Positions 1 through 12,786 of a stretch of 64,000 bases of DNA are shown piece by piece; positions within the stretch are counted from its first letter, which is position 1, and each line of letters starts with the position of its first letter. Both the position numbers and the translations under genes were made by a program. Source of the stretch: Nansenia antarctica (lineage: Eukaryota > Chordata > Actinopteri > Argentiniformes > Microstomatidae). The notes under the pieces were generated by a model that was not told where the DNA came from, ran no database searches, and was given only the letters and a program-made list of their open reading frames with translations. Location of the stretch: assembly GCA_963989245.1 (NCBI GenBank), contig OZ022341.1:46050725-46114724 (forward strand), in the 5' to 3' direction.

Positions 1-310
1 GACTCCAACCCATTCGCCTCCCATGTATCATGTTTGCTAAATACTAAACAGACCATAAGAGAAAACCTAATACACACGTCTTCACCCTGCTTGGAACAGA
101 CTGTATAGTGAGATTACAATAACACTGATATGATTATCTAGTCCCTTGATTATGTCTTTGCGGGGAAAGTAGTTTAATCCTAATGTACTCTAAAGCAATG
201 TACACACATGGGGTGACGGGATGCTACAAAACGACCAGTGGTCATTCATTGTCAATGGAAGACGGCGACTGGATGAGATTTTGGTCAATATGACTCTCGG
301 CGACATCATT

Positions 311-393
311 ATGGTTGAAAGTATAAATTATCTTATGAGTCAGGCACAGCATAAATACAAGTTGTATATAAGGTAATTTATACTTTCAACCAT
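311..393. repeat. Foldback with 24-bp stem
   Basis: The arms 311-334 and 370-393 pair over 24 bp. The outer 20 bp are perfect (ATGGTTGAAAGTATAAATTA and its complement) and one inner pair is a G-U wobble if transcribed on the + strand. The loop is 35 nt. Confidence 0.85.
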
Positions 394-1962
394 CATGTAT
401 TGTATTGTAATGTATATTGTATTATACAACCCATACAAATTGGGAACAAACACATCTCATCAAAGGGCTTAAGTAAACCTTTTCTGAGCATGATAATGTG
501 CACCACCAAACTTGTTGCACACTACGAGTTGTGGAGTAGAAATGCCCACGAGCGATCTACCCATGCCAACCTTTGCGGAGTCTTGAGATAAAATTGCTGT
601 ATGTGTGTACACCGCGTAAGACTTGGCTTGGAGCCTCAAAACGAAAACCTCAAGTCTCCATCATCTTTCTGCATGCATGACTGGAGACAAGATAGTCAGG
701 TGTTTCCTTGGTTTCCATAACACGGAATGTGGAGGTCTTATTTGGGAAGTCTCACCATGGAAACAAAGGATCCACAGTGCTAAAAAAAACTCTGCGGTTA
801 CAACGTTGGATGATGACCATACTTTAATTCAATAGAAACCTCATGGGAAGCTATAGGATCAGGCCTTTTCCAGGCTGTCTCTCTGCCCAACCGACATTTT
901 TTGCTGCTTGCGAGCTCCACACAAAGTTCTCTAGGGACAGAAAAAGAGGTGTGCAACCTAATCGCTAGGATGGTTAATGTTAGCTGCGGTGTTTCATGCA
1001 TGCCTTTCATGTGACCTAACAAAGGGCCATATTCAATCACAAATGGATTTCCGGGTTCTCAGGATAACTCATATACATATATGACTCCTCTGGCAAAGAA
1101 AGGAAATATGTTTGAGTTAATATACCCTATCATGTTTTTGAGTTTAAGCTCTGTATCCATGTTAAATCAAATAATAAACAACCTCAACACGCTTCCGATG
1201 AGTAATCCTGCCTGAGACCTCAAGACTTGTATTATCTGCTTAAGCTTGGTGGTTTAACACGTTTTGTAGAGCACAAGAGACCCAAGTTCAATACCGGTTT
1301 GGCCTCACTCTCAACTGGAGGACAACGCCGCCCAGGCCCCCACAGCTCCTGCATGCTTTCCCATTAAACTGGCCTGGGCTGGCGGCTTATCAGCCTGTCA
1401 AGATGAGGAGGAAAGAGGGAAAAGGGGCCAATGGACGAGGGTATTGGGGGACACACATAGGCAGTAGTTTTTTCTACTCAGTACATCAATAGAAGCAGGG
1501 AGCCATTTGTTCATGTGCCAGTATCAAAGTATTTGCCAGTATTGTGTTATGAAAATAAAGAAAAATGTTTATCACACAATGTGCCAGTATCAAACATGTG
1601 TCTGTTTCATTTACACACACTTAGGTAGCATTCAGCCTTGCCTGTTCCTCAAGATTGCGAACTAACAGTACAATCTCTTGCGAATGTGAAATTAGTCTGT
1701 ACAAAGATAATTGAAATAGATCAATACCATGCAAGTAATGCACTGGCTGGGTTTAGTCAAGACATATGAACGTAACGGACACATGAACGTAACGGACCGA
1801 CCCGTGGTAAAATGTGGAGGATACTACATATTTAGGGTCACTTCACTCTTTATCACCCGTATTCTTCAAAAGGCTGACCGAGAGAGGAAAGCTCCCGGTT
1901 CTGGATATGCATCAAATTGTTTGCCAGAGAAATACTGAACACAGTGACTGTTTTTTCATAAA

Positions 1963-1963
<1 letters not shown>

Positions 1964-2019
<56 letters not shown>
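1964..2019. repeat. (CA)n microsatellite
   Basis: 28 uninterrupted CA units. Confidence 0.97.
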
Positions 2020-2022
<3 letters not shown>

Positions 2023-4359
2023 CCACGGGGGAGCAAACTGCCAAACTGCTCTCGTCTATTAGTCACATCATTACTCATTGATTGCCCACTTTTGGTATTG
2101 TTATCAACACCTCTTCACAACACTGTGTGCTTTGATTCAGTAGTTCTCAACCCTGTCCTCATCCCAGCCATTAGACATCATTATTTGTTCCACCACCAAC
2201 GCTCCTGATGTAACTAAATAAGGACCTGATGATTCGTTAAATAATTGAATGAGGTGCACATGTGCTGAACTTGAATGGTGGAAAGAATAGGGGTCCTCTA
2301 CGACTGGATTGATTTTCATTCTGTTGCATTCAGAATGTCAATTTTCAACTTTATGAAATGAGTTAGTTTAGCTCTTTTACAATCCAACAAGAGGAAATAA
2401 AATAAAAGCTAAAATCAACAGAGGAATAACCACAGGAAAACCAAAATGATATGTCTGCACATGATAAATCAGCAGTTGAAATATAACTTATGGGAAGAGC
2501 GGAAGCTTCTTTGAAATCTAACTCTATGAAATGCCACTCTCTGTTCAACATCATTCCCTGGTTAGCTTTTTATTGCAACCTGTTTTCGTTGGCCTTTGCA
2601 CTAGTAATATAGTCTTCTGCGGCTAACCATATTATAGAGGGGAATAGTAATGCTTGCCTATTTTACCTTAAAAGCCATTTAATATGAAATAATGGTATAT
2701 CAGAGGCAGCTGTGGTCTTTCTGTGAGGTAATGGATGTCTATATTGTTAGTCTTGTCATTCCATGACATTTCTATAATGCGGACCATCTTTATCATGACC
2801 GCCCCCACAATTTCGAAAACCATCTCACAACACAGTGTACTCAGCAAAGCACCATCATTACATCATTCAAAAATACATTTCTGGGTCTGGAGCGACAGAA
2901 GTCTGTGTGTAAGCTAAGTGTCATTTACTTGAGACCCGATCATTTCATACTTTCACTTGCACTAACCACTACATCAACAGAATTGCTTGTTTAACAGGTG
3001 ATGTAATGTTTTCTCTGGGTAGAAAGGGGGGCCACATCCACCCCTTCACTCAGCTCACAAAATGCAAAATGTACTTCCTACGTCCCTGGAGTCTCTGATT
3101 AACTCCCAGATGATGATATGGTCCTCTTTATCAATGAATTTGTGGACACCAGTCAAGCTTTAAGTCTGGACGTAGTACCATCTCTGCTACTTCCCTAGTT
3201 ATAAATGACTGTACCGTAATCTCTCTGGATAAGAAACAGCATTGTTTCAAAATTACCTGCAGGGCAGTATTTTTCAAATGTTGGTTTGTATTTGCACAAC
3301 AGTATCCATCTGTGTGATGATGAAACCTGTCTCTATTCCTGTGCCTCAGTTCAGCAGGGCTATTCTTGACCTTCAACAAGATTTAGATTCTGCACCCACC
3401 ATTGTATTTTATATCAGTCTTTGGGTTGGGTTGGGAGACTTCAAGAAGGGCCTATCATTGTTCTAGTCTTGAGAGATTGCATAACAGGCTCTGAAACAGC
3501 TTGTATTCTTTTTAGTGGTGGATTTATAGAGAATCTCTGTAAGCCCAAGGGAAGAACTTTTAGATGTCCATTCATTATACATGACAGTCAGTCACATTTG
3601 TTAATCAATCAACCTCTGAAAAGCGGAGCACCTATGGTTTTCAATTGCTGTGAATATCACTTTCCTTCTCCCGTCACCCACATACGTCCGTATCACTCAT
3701 GCAGAACTGCTTTGGAAAGTCAAGAACCGGATATTTTCCCAACAAAGTCCCAATAGTTTCTTGCAGAGAATAAAACTGTTTATTATGCCATCATGCTTGG
3801 AGCAAGACTATTTTGTTATGCTATGTGAGCTTGATGACATTGGTGGAGTGCTTTAGTCGTCAGAAGATGTTTGTGAGCTGTTTTATAGCCGTATTGCATG
3901 CTCACCTGTCATATGAGTGAGAGAACCTTTTACGGTCCAGTATGTAGATTTTAACTTTAAAATAGTGCTAAATTGGTAGCCATCAAGGATGAATGAGATG
4001 ACATGATGAAGAAGGTTTATATGGTGAAGTGCTATATTAGTAAAATAAAAAATAAAAAAAATAAAAAGTGGTTTCTAAAATCTGGTGCTGGGTAGGGCCT
4101 ATTTCACATTTGGTTTACAACGATTTGCACATGTTTGGCACTATTCGAAAATGTAGCATATGCATGTTTAGCAACCCGTGCTCCTACCCTACCAGTCTGC
4201 ACTGATATTAGAGGAGTGGTAACTGTAGCCGTACAGGTTATACAAAGACCCTTGAGTTACACAGCAAGAGGAGGCAATATATATTTCTCAACAATAATTG
4301 TATTAACAATTTCTTTAAAAACACATTCACCGTGATCAGGATGAGTACAAAATCAAAAG

Positions 4360-4474
4360 CAGTGGCGGCTGGTGCTAAAAATGTTGGGTGGGGCACAGGT
4401 TATGGGGGCATGCTCCACGGGGAAGAATATCAACTTTAAAATCTGGATTTACAGTCGATTTTAGCATGAGAATA
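4360..4474 (+). repeat. Left 115-bp inverted repeat, hAT-like terminus
   Basis: Begins CAGTGGCGGCTGGTG and matches the reverse complement of 16471-16585 at 114 of 115 positions. The CAGTG terminus is hAT-like. No 8-bp target duplication is visible at the outer flanks. Confidence 0.9.
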
Positions 4475-4680
4475 TCAGTGTTTCCCCTAGGTTTGCTGCC
4501 TTGGGGGGGTGGCATGGACCGTGGCATGGACCCCCCCCCCCCAGGGGGTAAGACCCTGCGACATACCAGCGTCATGTCCAGGGGGTGTACTAACTTGTAC
4601 ATTAAGCCGCCTCACGCTACGGAAACAGGAGATAGGCTCCTTCCCTATGGGCCATTAGGCTCGAGAACCATCGGTTCATG
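4475..4680. mobile_element. hAT-like element end
   Basis: Starts CAGTGTTTCCCCTAGG, a typical hAT-type terminus, then GCTGCCTTGGGGGGGTGGCA and a C10 run. The stretch TAGGCTCCTTCCCTATGGGC and its neighbours reappear in reverse orientation at 26440-26575. Non-coding. Confidence 0.55.
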
Positions 4681-5062
4681 CGTATGCATGTGGACACAGA
4701 CATTGTTTATAAACATGCTGGTGTGGACGGTAATATTTTTAGATACGAAAAACGTTTACCAAAAACGTATAGGTGTGGACAGGGCCTCATTCACACCACT
4801 CCACTCTGACACGCCCACTCATTCATACCTGTCATTTCACCCCGCTTCATAACGACCCGTGCTCCTACCCTGCCAGTCTGCACTGATATTAGAGGAGTGG
4901 TAAAAAGTGAAACAACTAAGCCGCGGCTGAACTTTAGTTACATTTCGGGCGTCATATGCCATCAAAGGGGGGAAATGCGACATAGAAACATGTCAAAATG
5001 CAGGACTATCATGCACAAATCAGCCTTAAAACATGTAACGTTAGATAGATAACATTAGACAT

Positions 5063-5780
5063 AGAGGGCGCTAGGGCGCCGCCCCCACCTTCCAACGCAG
5101 CCCCACTTCTTGTAAAAGATTTTTTTAAATAAACATTGTTTATTCATAAAATGCGGCTGATATTCTGTCGGCGCCTATCAGCATTCATTAAAAATCCTCC
5201 AATACAAATTTTTTTTATCTGTGTGTGTGTAAAATTCACTGTGAAAATACATAGGGGAGGAGTCGGGGCGCCGGCCGAATGACAGTCAATGGCAGGCCAA
5301 ATACTTTTGGCTTACACGTGAGCTGTAGCAGCGCTCCAATTGGCTGTCTCCTATTCCCCGGTCGGGGCGCAGAAAAATGCGCCCAGATTATAGGCTTACC
5401 TAGGCTGCAGCCTAGGGCCACTACCACTAGGGGTAGTAAACATTTTAAAATGCTTGAGACTTGAGAGCCCTGAATATCCGGTTGTTAAGTCTGACGTCAA
5501 ACGTGACGTTTTGCAATTTCCGGCTCCAAACCAGAAATTCTCCGCACCAGAATACCAGTGTACTACAGCGGTAGAATGACAGTTCAATCGTTTTTTAGAC
5601 TCGGATCTATTCATACAACAAGGGACACAGCACTTTGCCGTTTTCCCCATATTGTCAGGGTATTTGAGCCTCGGAAAAGCGCAATATAAATATAATTAAT
5701 TATTATTATTGTTGCGGCATTTCGAAGACAGCGCCTCAGCCAACTTTGGACCCGGAAACACGTCACGACTTAATAACAGA
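5063..5780. other. Repeat-derived sequence before the minisatellite
   Basis: GC-rich segments such as CTAGGGCGCCGCCCCCACC and CCTAGGCTGCAGCCTAGGGC recall the interior of non-autonomous hAT elements in fish. No protein-coding signal. Confidence 0.4.
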
Positions 5781-6010
5781 GACAGACAACAAGGAGAGGA
5801 GAGCAATAGAGAGACAGACAACAAGGAGAGGAGAGCAACAGAGAGACAGACAACAAGGAGAGGAGAGCAACAGAGAGACAGACAACAAGGAGAGGAGAGC
5901 AACAGAGAGACAGACAACAAGGAGAGGAGAGCAACAGAGAGACAGACAACAAGGAGGGGAGAGCAACAGAGAGACAGACAACAAGGAGGGGAGAGCAACA
6001 GAGAGACAGA
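5781..6010. repeat. 32-bp minisatellite, left part
   Basis: About seven units of GACAGACAACAAGGAGAGGA plus GAGCAACAGAGA. The array is cut exactly at 6010 by the retroviral LTR and resumes at 15841. Confidence 0.95.
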
Positions 6011-6245
6011 TGTAGTTTATTTGTACTTAATAATGGGCCTATATGTTTGCTATGAGGAAATGTCTCCTGACTGTGGGGCAAGGTATTTATGACCTCCTGG
6101 CCCCTCCCCCTGACCTGATAGGACCACTGGATATGACTGCATCTTGACCAAGTTTATAAGTAAGGATGTGGGCTCTGGCCCTGTCTCTCTTCTCCCTCAC
6201 CTCTTGACCAAGCAGCTCTCTCTCTCTCTCTCTCTCTGTCCCCCT

Positions 6246-6317
<72 letters not shown>

Positions 6318-6518
6318 GCCCTCTCTCTCTCTCTCTCTGTGCCTGACGCAGCAGCTGCTCTCTGTCCCCCTCCCCCTCTCTCTGCTCTCTCCCTCTTTTT
6401 CTGCCAGACCAGCGTCCATTTTTGATGTCTGTATACTTTTGTATTTTGAATAAATGGTCTTAACCTGCTCAATAACTATTCTTCATTTTAGTAGCCAACA
6501 GGTTAGAAATATACAACA
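6011..6518 (+). repeat. 5' LTR of the endogenous retrovirus
   Basis: 508 bp with TG...CA ends, a long CT microsatellite (about 6211-6345) and AATAAA in TTGAATAAATGG near the end, a likely poly(A) signal. Confidence 0.92.
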
Positions 6519-6520
6519 CA

Positions 6521-6540
6521 TGGCGAGCCTAAATCCCGGA
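6521..6540 (+). promoter_or_regulatory. Candidate primer binding site
   Basis: TGGCGAGCC begins two bases after the LTR. It matches the 3' end of a tRNA-Arg (GGCTCGCCA) for nine bases, after which the match is lost. The position is right, but the tRNA assignment is weak. Confidence 0.4.
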
Positions 6541-6930
6541 GGTCTATAAAGAGGAATACGTTTGAAAACTTAAGCTGAAACCACAGCTCTGAAGACGGTA
6601 AGAATGAAAATAGCGCTATTTTCTGTTTAAACTGCTAGGGGCGCGTGTGCAACAGCTGTGTTTTCAAGCATTTTCTTTGAGACTAAAACAACCTTCAACT
6701 TTAAGGTTTAACACTAGGACAGCGACGTTTTTTTACCTACTTTTAGCGCGACGAGGTGTCGAATCACACGACCACTCTTCACAATGGGAGAGTGTGAACT
6801 GACGCACAAAGATCGCTGGATGGCGATGTCACACAAGAAGAGAAAATGACAAGATCACTAGGCTACCTCTAAAAATGCATATAAAGTTCCTATGCGCAGA
6901 GAAGCAGAGAAGTGGGGAAATTATATATAT

Positions 6931-7720
6931 GGAGAGGAGATTGATTGTGACTGCGGGAGCTTTACTAATGAATGAAAGTTGATTATCATTATTAAAAAAG
7001 AAAAGTAATAAATATTGCAATATTGTGTTATCATAATTATGAGCTTCACAGTGATAAAGTCTGTTTATTTGTTGTGAAATTCGCCGGTAACGTCAGCCTG
7101 TCTGCCCCTGCAACTGCTATATTATATGTTATTATATGGAATGGCTGAATATGTTCATTCTTTTTATTTTGATTACATTATATAATTGTATTTGGTATAA
7201 TGACAAATACTTGAAACTTGAATGATCTCACAGGAGCGCGTGCATGCACGTAAAGTGGAGAGGAGATTGATCCGGACTGCAGGAGTTTTCATTAGGCTAC
7301 TAATGAATGATGATTGATTATCATTATTAAAAAAGAATAGTAATAAATATTGCAATATTGTGTTATCATAATTATGAGCTTCACAGTGATAAAGTCTGTT
7401 TATTTGTCGTGAAATTCGCCGGTAACGTCAGCCTGTCTGCCCCTGCAACTGCTATAATATATGTTATTATATGGAATGGCTGAATATGTTCATTCTTTTT
7501 ATTTTGATTACATTATATAATTGTATTTGGTATAATGACAAATACTTTAAACTTGAATGATCTCACAGGAGCGCGTGCATGCACGGTAAAGTGGAGAGGA
7601 GATTGATCCGGACTGCAGGAGTTTTCATTAGGCTACTAATGAATGATGGTTGATTATTATAATAAAACAAATAATAGTAATAAATATTGCAATATTGTGT
7701 TATTATAATTATGAGCTTCA
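6931..7720 (+). repeat. Large tandem repeat in the retroviral leader
   Basis: Starts at 6931, 7257 and 7593, each with GGAGAGGAGATTGAT. Units 1 and 2 share the block through ATGCACGTAAAGT; unit 3 stops at GAGCTTCACA (about 7720). Confidence 0.88.
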
Positions 7721-10700
7721 CATAGATGCACAAGCCTGCGACTGCTGTAAGCTTAGTAAGCGGGAGAGCCGTCTTTGAAACCCGCTTGGCTGCCCCCAAC
7801 TCTCTCTCCTGCCTGGATGGACCACAACACACGCACACTTTATTTGTCAAATACACGCTCTTGCGTGTTTCCATTCATGATGATATGTTTCTGTAAATTC
7901 ATATATATATCCTATTGCATTATTTGAAAATTTACAGCGCTATAAATAGTGTCATTCAATGCACAACGCGACTTCACTAGATCTGTCGAATAAAATGAAA
8001 AATTCTGAGTGGGACTGCTCAGAAAAAACAATAATACATTATATACTGTAGGTCTATTATAAATATCCGTTCGTTATATAATATTCGTACAAGCTGTGTT
8101 GACCAGGTATCGAACGAGACAGACTGATACACACCACACCTCTGCCATATCATACATCGGTCCCACATGTATTTATTTACCATCATATTTTTCAATATAA
8201 AACGGTATGATATGGCAGATATATATGGTAGCCTACATTGCAGTCGTCCCGCAGTTCTAGTAGATCGCCGACATCATGTTATTTGATGTACACATTTCAC
8301 GGCAAGATAATTCCGATTTGTGGCAAACACCTAACAATTGTTCGTTCACTAAACATTATAACATGAACACAGTTATAGCACCAGTTCCTAGCACCTAGTT
8401 TCCTAGCACCAGGGGAGCCCCCCCTCCCAAATTTCGTTGTTTGGTACCTGTACGATTCGTTTACCACAAAACAAGGAATGCAAAATCCAAAAATGTTACC
8501 TATGTAATACCACACAGCTTGATAGGTACATACTGTGCAGTGTATCATTCATAACTGTACATAGGCTACACATATCATAATATCTTATCACTATTGCATG
8601 GAACTTGGGTGAAAAAAAAACCTCAGCTCCAACAAATCTGAAGGGATTGTAAAAGTCATACTGTACAGTTTATCATTTTCATAACTGTCTGTACATATAC
8701 ATATCTTATGTATCACTATTGCTATATATTGCCTATATATAAACACATTATGTTACAAATATCAGTCTTATCCACTGTATCTAATTCAGCACTGAAGCCT
8801 GAAGGTTGAGCACAGTGTGTGCCCCCTTGCTACCTCTGCTGATATAAAAGAGAATTGCAGCCTTGGAGAAAAATATGGCAGCCGAATCCCAAGGCAAATA
8901 CACAGACACACACAGAAATACTGCAAAATCGCTTTATACTAACTCGATTTTGAAAATGTAAAGATGCTGGGTGGTAGAACGCACATATCTAGGAAAAGTC
9001 ATGAAAGGAGGGTCCTGAAATTTGATCGAGTGCAAAGGTAGATTTTTTTTTGTACTCACTGGTGCTGTTTAACACCTCACGGCTGTTCTAGTGTTAAAGT
9101 AAAGTAACTTGTTGGAAAAGGAAACACATCTTTCATATTCTTTAAACTGGGGGTGAGAGCCGGGTTAAGAAGCCCGTATTTGAAAATATACGATTTGATT
9201 GGTAAGGGATTTGAGTGTTTGTATGGGTGATAGAGCCGAATTTGGTAATTCGTTTTTTTTTGTGTAAAATTGTGTTAACATATTAGTTGTGTAACTAATA
9301 GTTTATTGTTTGGATGGTATTACGGAATATCTTGAGTGTGTGTGTAGAATTGTGTTAAAGTGTAAATGGACTGTGTAGTCTATTTTGTAAGATATGTGAA
9401 AGAGCATTATTGTAGCAGTGAAAAACATATGAGCAGAACTGTAGACTCCATTACTCTTTGTCTGTGTGAAAGGACACGCGCGCAGACGCGCAGGACACAC
9501 ACAGAGACCTTCTAGAGGAACAGTGAAAAACATATGAGAAAGATTTGGATTGGAAACTAATAGTTTAACTGCATTGAAAGATAATCTTGAAATTGCTGTG
9601 TCGTGAAAATAACATTATTGTAAAAAAAATAAAATAAAGTTGTGTTAAAGAGGCTGTTTTAAAGCAGGCTACAAACACGCGGTGGTTTTTCAAGGACAAA
9701 GGGTTGTTAAACTGACCCCCCTGCTTTCTGGCCTCTGGCCTTTTGGCTTCAGACACAAAGGGAAGCTGAATTTGATTGTTGCATAAAAGATAAGGTTAAA
9801 TCCATTTCACATAGACTGTAGTAATATAAAGATAGTGAATTGATCATCAGGGTATTCAGAATAGTTTAAAGATATTTGTTAACATTCATTCACTAGCCTG
9901 ACTAGAAGTGTGCGCATGCGCATTGAAGGCGCGAAGCGCACACACAGAGAAAGCACAACAAGAGGCATTCAATTCACGAAAGTGAAGTAATTCAAAGTGA
10001 ATACCCATACTTTTCATTTAAACCCCTCCCTGCGATAAAATTGTGATCGCTGGATCACGAAAGTTTAAGCATTGTTTGTTAAAAGTAAAAGATAGATTGT
10101 GAGTTTTAGGTAAGATTAAAAGATAGAGTCGTTCTGTGAGACAGAGCTGTTGGCTGCCGGCGCCATCTGCTGGACAAAACACGACAAGACATTTTTGGTT
10201 GCACAGCTCCGCCTAGTGGACAAAACACGACAATACATTTTTGGTTGCACAGCTCCGCCTAGTGGACAAAACACGACAAGACATTTTTTAAACATTGGCT
10301 CTGTAAGATGATGAATGGTTAAATGATTGTTATATTACATTACTTTAATTAATTCAATTAATTACTCAGATTGTAATTAATAATTAATCATTCATTCCTT
10401 CCAAATAACAAGTTGATTTCTTTACAGATTGTAATTAATAATTAATCATTAATTCCTTCCCAATAACAAGTCGATTTCTTTACAGATTGTAATTAATAAT
10501 TAATCATTCATTCCTTCCAAATAACAAGTCGATTTCTTTACAGGTTATAATTAATATTCGTATTTTACATCTTTTTATTTCAAGTTAGGTCATGTCCACA
10601 GCTTTTGATTAGGAATAGCAGAATAGTTTGTATTGATAATTAAGCAGTAAAAGGGTTTTTGTAAATCAGTGAATACTTAGGTGTTGACCAGCCTTTGTGA

Positions 10701-11007
10701 TTTAATAATTGTGTTGACCAGAACTGTAATTAGTATTGAATGAGTAATTAAGTGACACATATTCATAAACAATTAGGAAACACATTTAAGTATAAAGTAC
10801 TTACACTGATATTAGATTTAAGTTAATACTGCACTGACATACACAAGAGGCAAGTCTGTTATTCTGAGTTGCAGGGTTCTGTGGGGATGGTTAATACAGT
10901 TATATTGGACTAGCATTTGTTTAGCAAATAAGGCAATAGGAAGGTGGGTTGTAAGAAGCGTACACCTTATCTAATATAGAATATTGTCAGCATATTGAGC
11001 AAGTAGA

Positions 11008-12786
11008 ATGGGGTCAAATTCAACGAAGGTGTTAAAAGATATTAGTGAACCTAGTGGAATGTTGGCTACGTTATCCCCTATGGCTGTAGTGGAAAAAATG
11101 AATCCTCTTGTTAGGGAAATTAGCAAAATGTCTACGAAATGGAATAGCCGTTGGGCATACATTGAACAGCCGTGGCCGAAAGAGGGCAGCCTTAATTTAC
11201 AAATAATTGCAACATTGGAAATACTTATCAATGTGCACAAAGCACATCAAAGAGGAAAGATTAGATCAGAGAAACGCAAGTTAGAGTTAGCTATTTTAGA
11301 TCTATTTAAGGTAGAGGGACAGAAAATAGCTCAGATGGAACCGGAAAAGAAAAATGAATTGGCCAGAACACTGGAACAGAAATTGAACATTCCATCCACA
11401 GACATGTGTCCTGTCTCCAGTCCCCCTCCATATGCTAAGGCACTGGAGGACCATTCCCAGAAGAAGAAGACCAAGAAGGAGCCAAGGGGAAAAGGGGACG
11501 ACAGGAGTGACGAGGAAGATGACAGCGAAGATGGCAGTGAAGACTCAAGAGATGACGACAGTGCAGATGAAGGCTACAACGCTCAGGTCAGGAAGATGAT
11601 AGCCACAGCAAAAAGACACCACAGATGGCTGAAGGAGCAACGAGAAAGGGAGGAAGAGGAAGATTGTCATCGAATGTCATCGAATACATTAAAGGACTGT
11701 CCAGTGCTGATTCGGGGTAACAAGATAGAATATCATCCTTGGAATCATACAGATCTGTCTGAAGTGATAGAAAAGCTCCCAGTCCTGGAAGATGGTGGCC
11801 ATTCGTGGACGAGAGAGGTCGACGTGAGACTGACAGGAACGCAGGCCGCAATGGGAGACCTGAAAAGACTCTTAGCTTTTATTGCAGGATTGGATACAAT
11901 GCAGGAAATATTGATGAAGGCAGGACTTCATAGATATATCAATACATCAGTTTATGATCCAGAGCTCTTCGCAGCAAACAGAGGCAAACTGTGGAAAGCA
12001 ATCAGGGAGATCTACCCTACTCACATTCACCCAGACAATATCATTGTGAAGCCACTGGGGGGAGATGAGAATCCCAGGGGTTTTGTTGCCCGTGTGCACT
12101 CTCAATGGAGAAGTGTGACAGGGAAAGACGCTGAAGATAACCCCTTAGAAAAATCCATAATCAGGGAAAAAATACAAGAAGGGCTTCCTACCCCAGTTAA
12201 GGATAAGCTAGCAGAAGTGGTGGGGCTATGACACATGAACAAAGCTGTTTATATAGACCACGTAGCTCATCAAGTTGAGTTATATCGAAAGAATATTCAG
12301 ATACAGCAGACACAAGACGAAGAATCACTCAGAATATTGACTCATGTGCAATTGACTGAAAGCGAGAGGAACATAGAGGGAGTGCAGGCTTTAGCCCCAC
12401 AGCAACAGCCACCTGGAGTGCAGACTGCTACTTACCAGTCCTACTCACAGGGGCCACAAGGGGGGTATCCTGCTACTTACCAGTCCTACCCACAGGGGCC
12501 ACAAGGGGGGTATCCATACCCACAAGGGCCACCAGGGGTGCAAGCGGTTCCATACCAGATGTACACACAGGCTGGCCAAGGACCACCACCAGGGGGATGG
12601 ACAGCAGCAGGGAAGAAGATGCTAGAACCATGTTATCAATGCGACCAGAATGGACATCTAGCCTGTACCTGCTACAACAGGCCCCAGGGGGGCGCAGGGG
12701 GGAGCCAAGGAGGAGGATATTGGCCTCCTGCTACACCTGCTCCAGGAGTGATGAACCCTTACGGAGGCCCAGCAGCTGGCCTATAG
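11008..12786 (+). pseudogene. gag: Retroviral gag with one in-frame stop
   Basis: Starts MGSNSTK, a plausible N-myristoylation site. It reads 407 codons to TGA (12229-12231), then continues in the same frame to TAG at 12784-12786, 592 codon positions in all. Content: an alpha-helical N-terminal part, a Lys/Glu/Asp-rich segment (about residues 145-190), a capsid-like middle part, a Gln/Gly/Pro-rich segment with a tandem TYQSY.QGPQGGYP repeat, and a complete CCHC knuckle (CYQCDQNGHLACTC, 12631-12672). The TGA splits capsid from nucleocapsid; it is either a mutation or, less likely, recoded. Confidence 0.8.

Larger units (their letters stand above)
1..4359. other. Intergenic sequence, no gene recognised
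   Basis: Only short frames, none resembling a known protein or showing exon-like phase. Contains a foldback at 311-393 and a (CA)n microsatellite at 1964-2019. Confidence 0.6.
4174..5062. repeat. Two direct copies of a dispersed repeat segment
   Basis: The segment CCCGTGCTCCTACCCTRCCA followed by GTCTGCACTGATATTAGAGG occurs at 4174-4221 and 4854-4903. The second copy continues to about 5062 through sequence that reappears inverted in intron 6 of abi3bp. It lies partly inside the 115-bp inverted-repeat bracket. Confidence 0.65.
6519..11007 (+). other. Non-coding leader of the endogenous retrovirus (4.5 kb)
   Basis: No frame of note before gag. It holds three kinds of internal tandem repeat: units of 326 and 336 bp plus a partial third (6931-about 7720), a 46-bp unit about 2.5 times (10172-10288), and a 58-bp AT-rich unit three times (10367-10540). 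Also an inverted repeat around GCCATATCATA/TATGATATGGC (8145-8212). Confidence 0.75.

Noticed and set aside
5781..6010. Coding interpretation of the 32-bp array (open frames on both strands)
   Set aside because: Frames are produced by the repeat; they have no start context or similarity and are cut by the LTR.
6144..6425. CT-repeat frames inside both LTRs (also 15402-15794)
   Set aside because: Low-complexity Leu-Ser or Arg-Glu frames caused by the CT microsatellite of the LTR.
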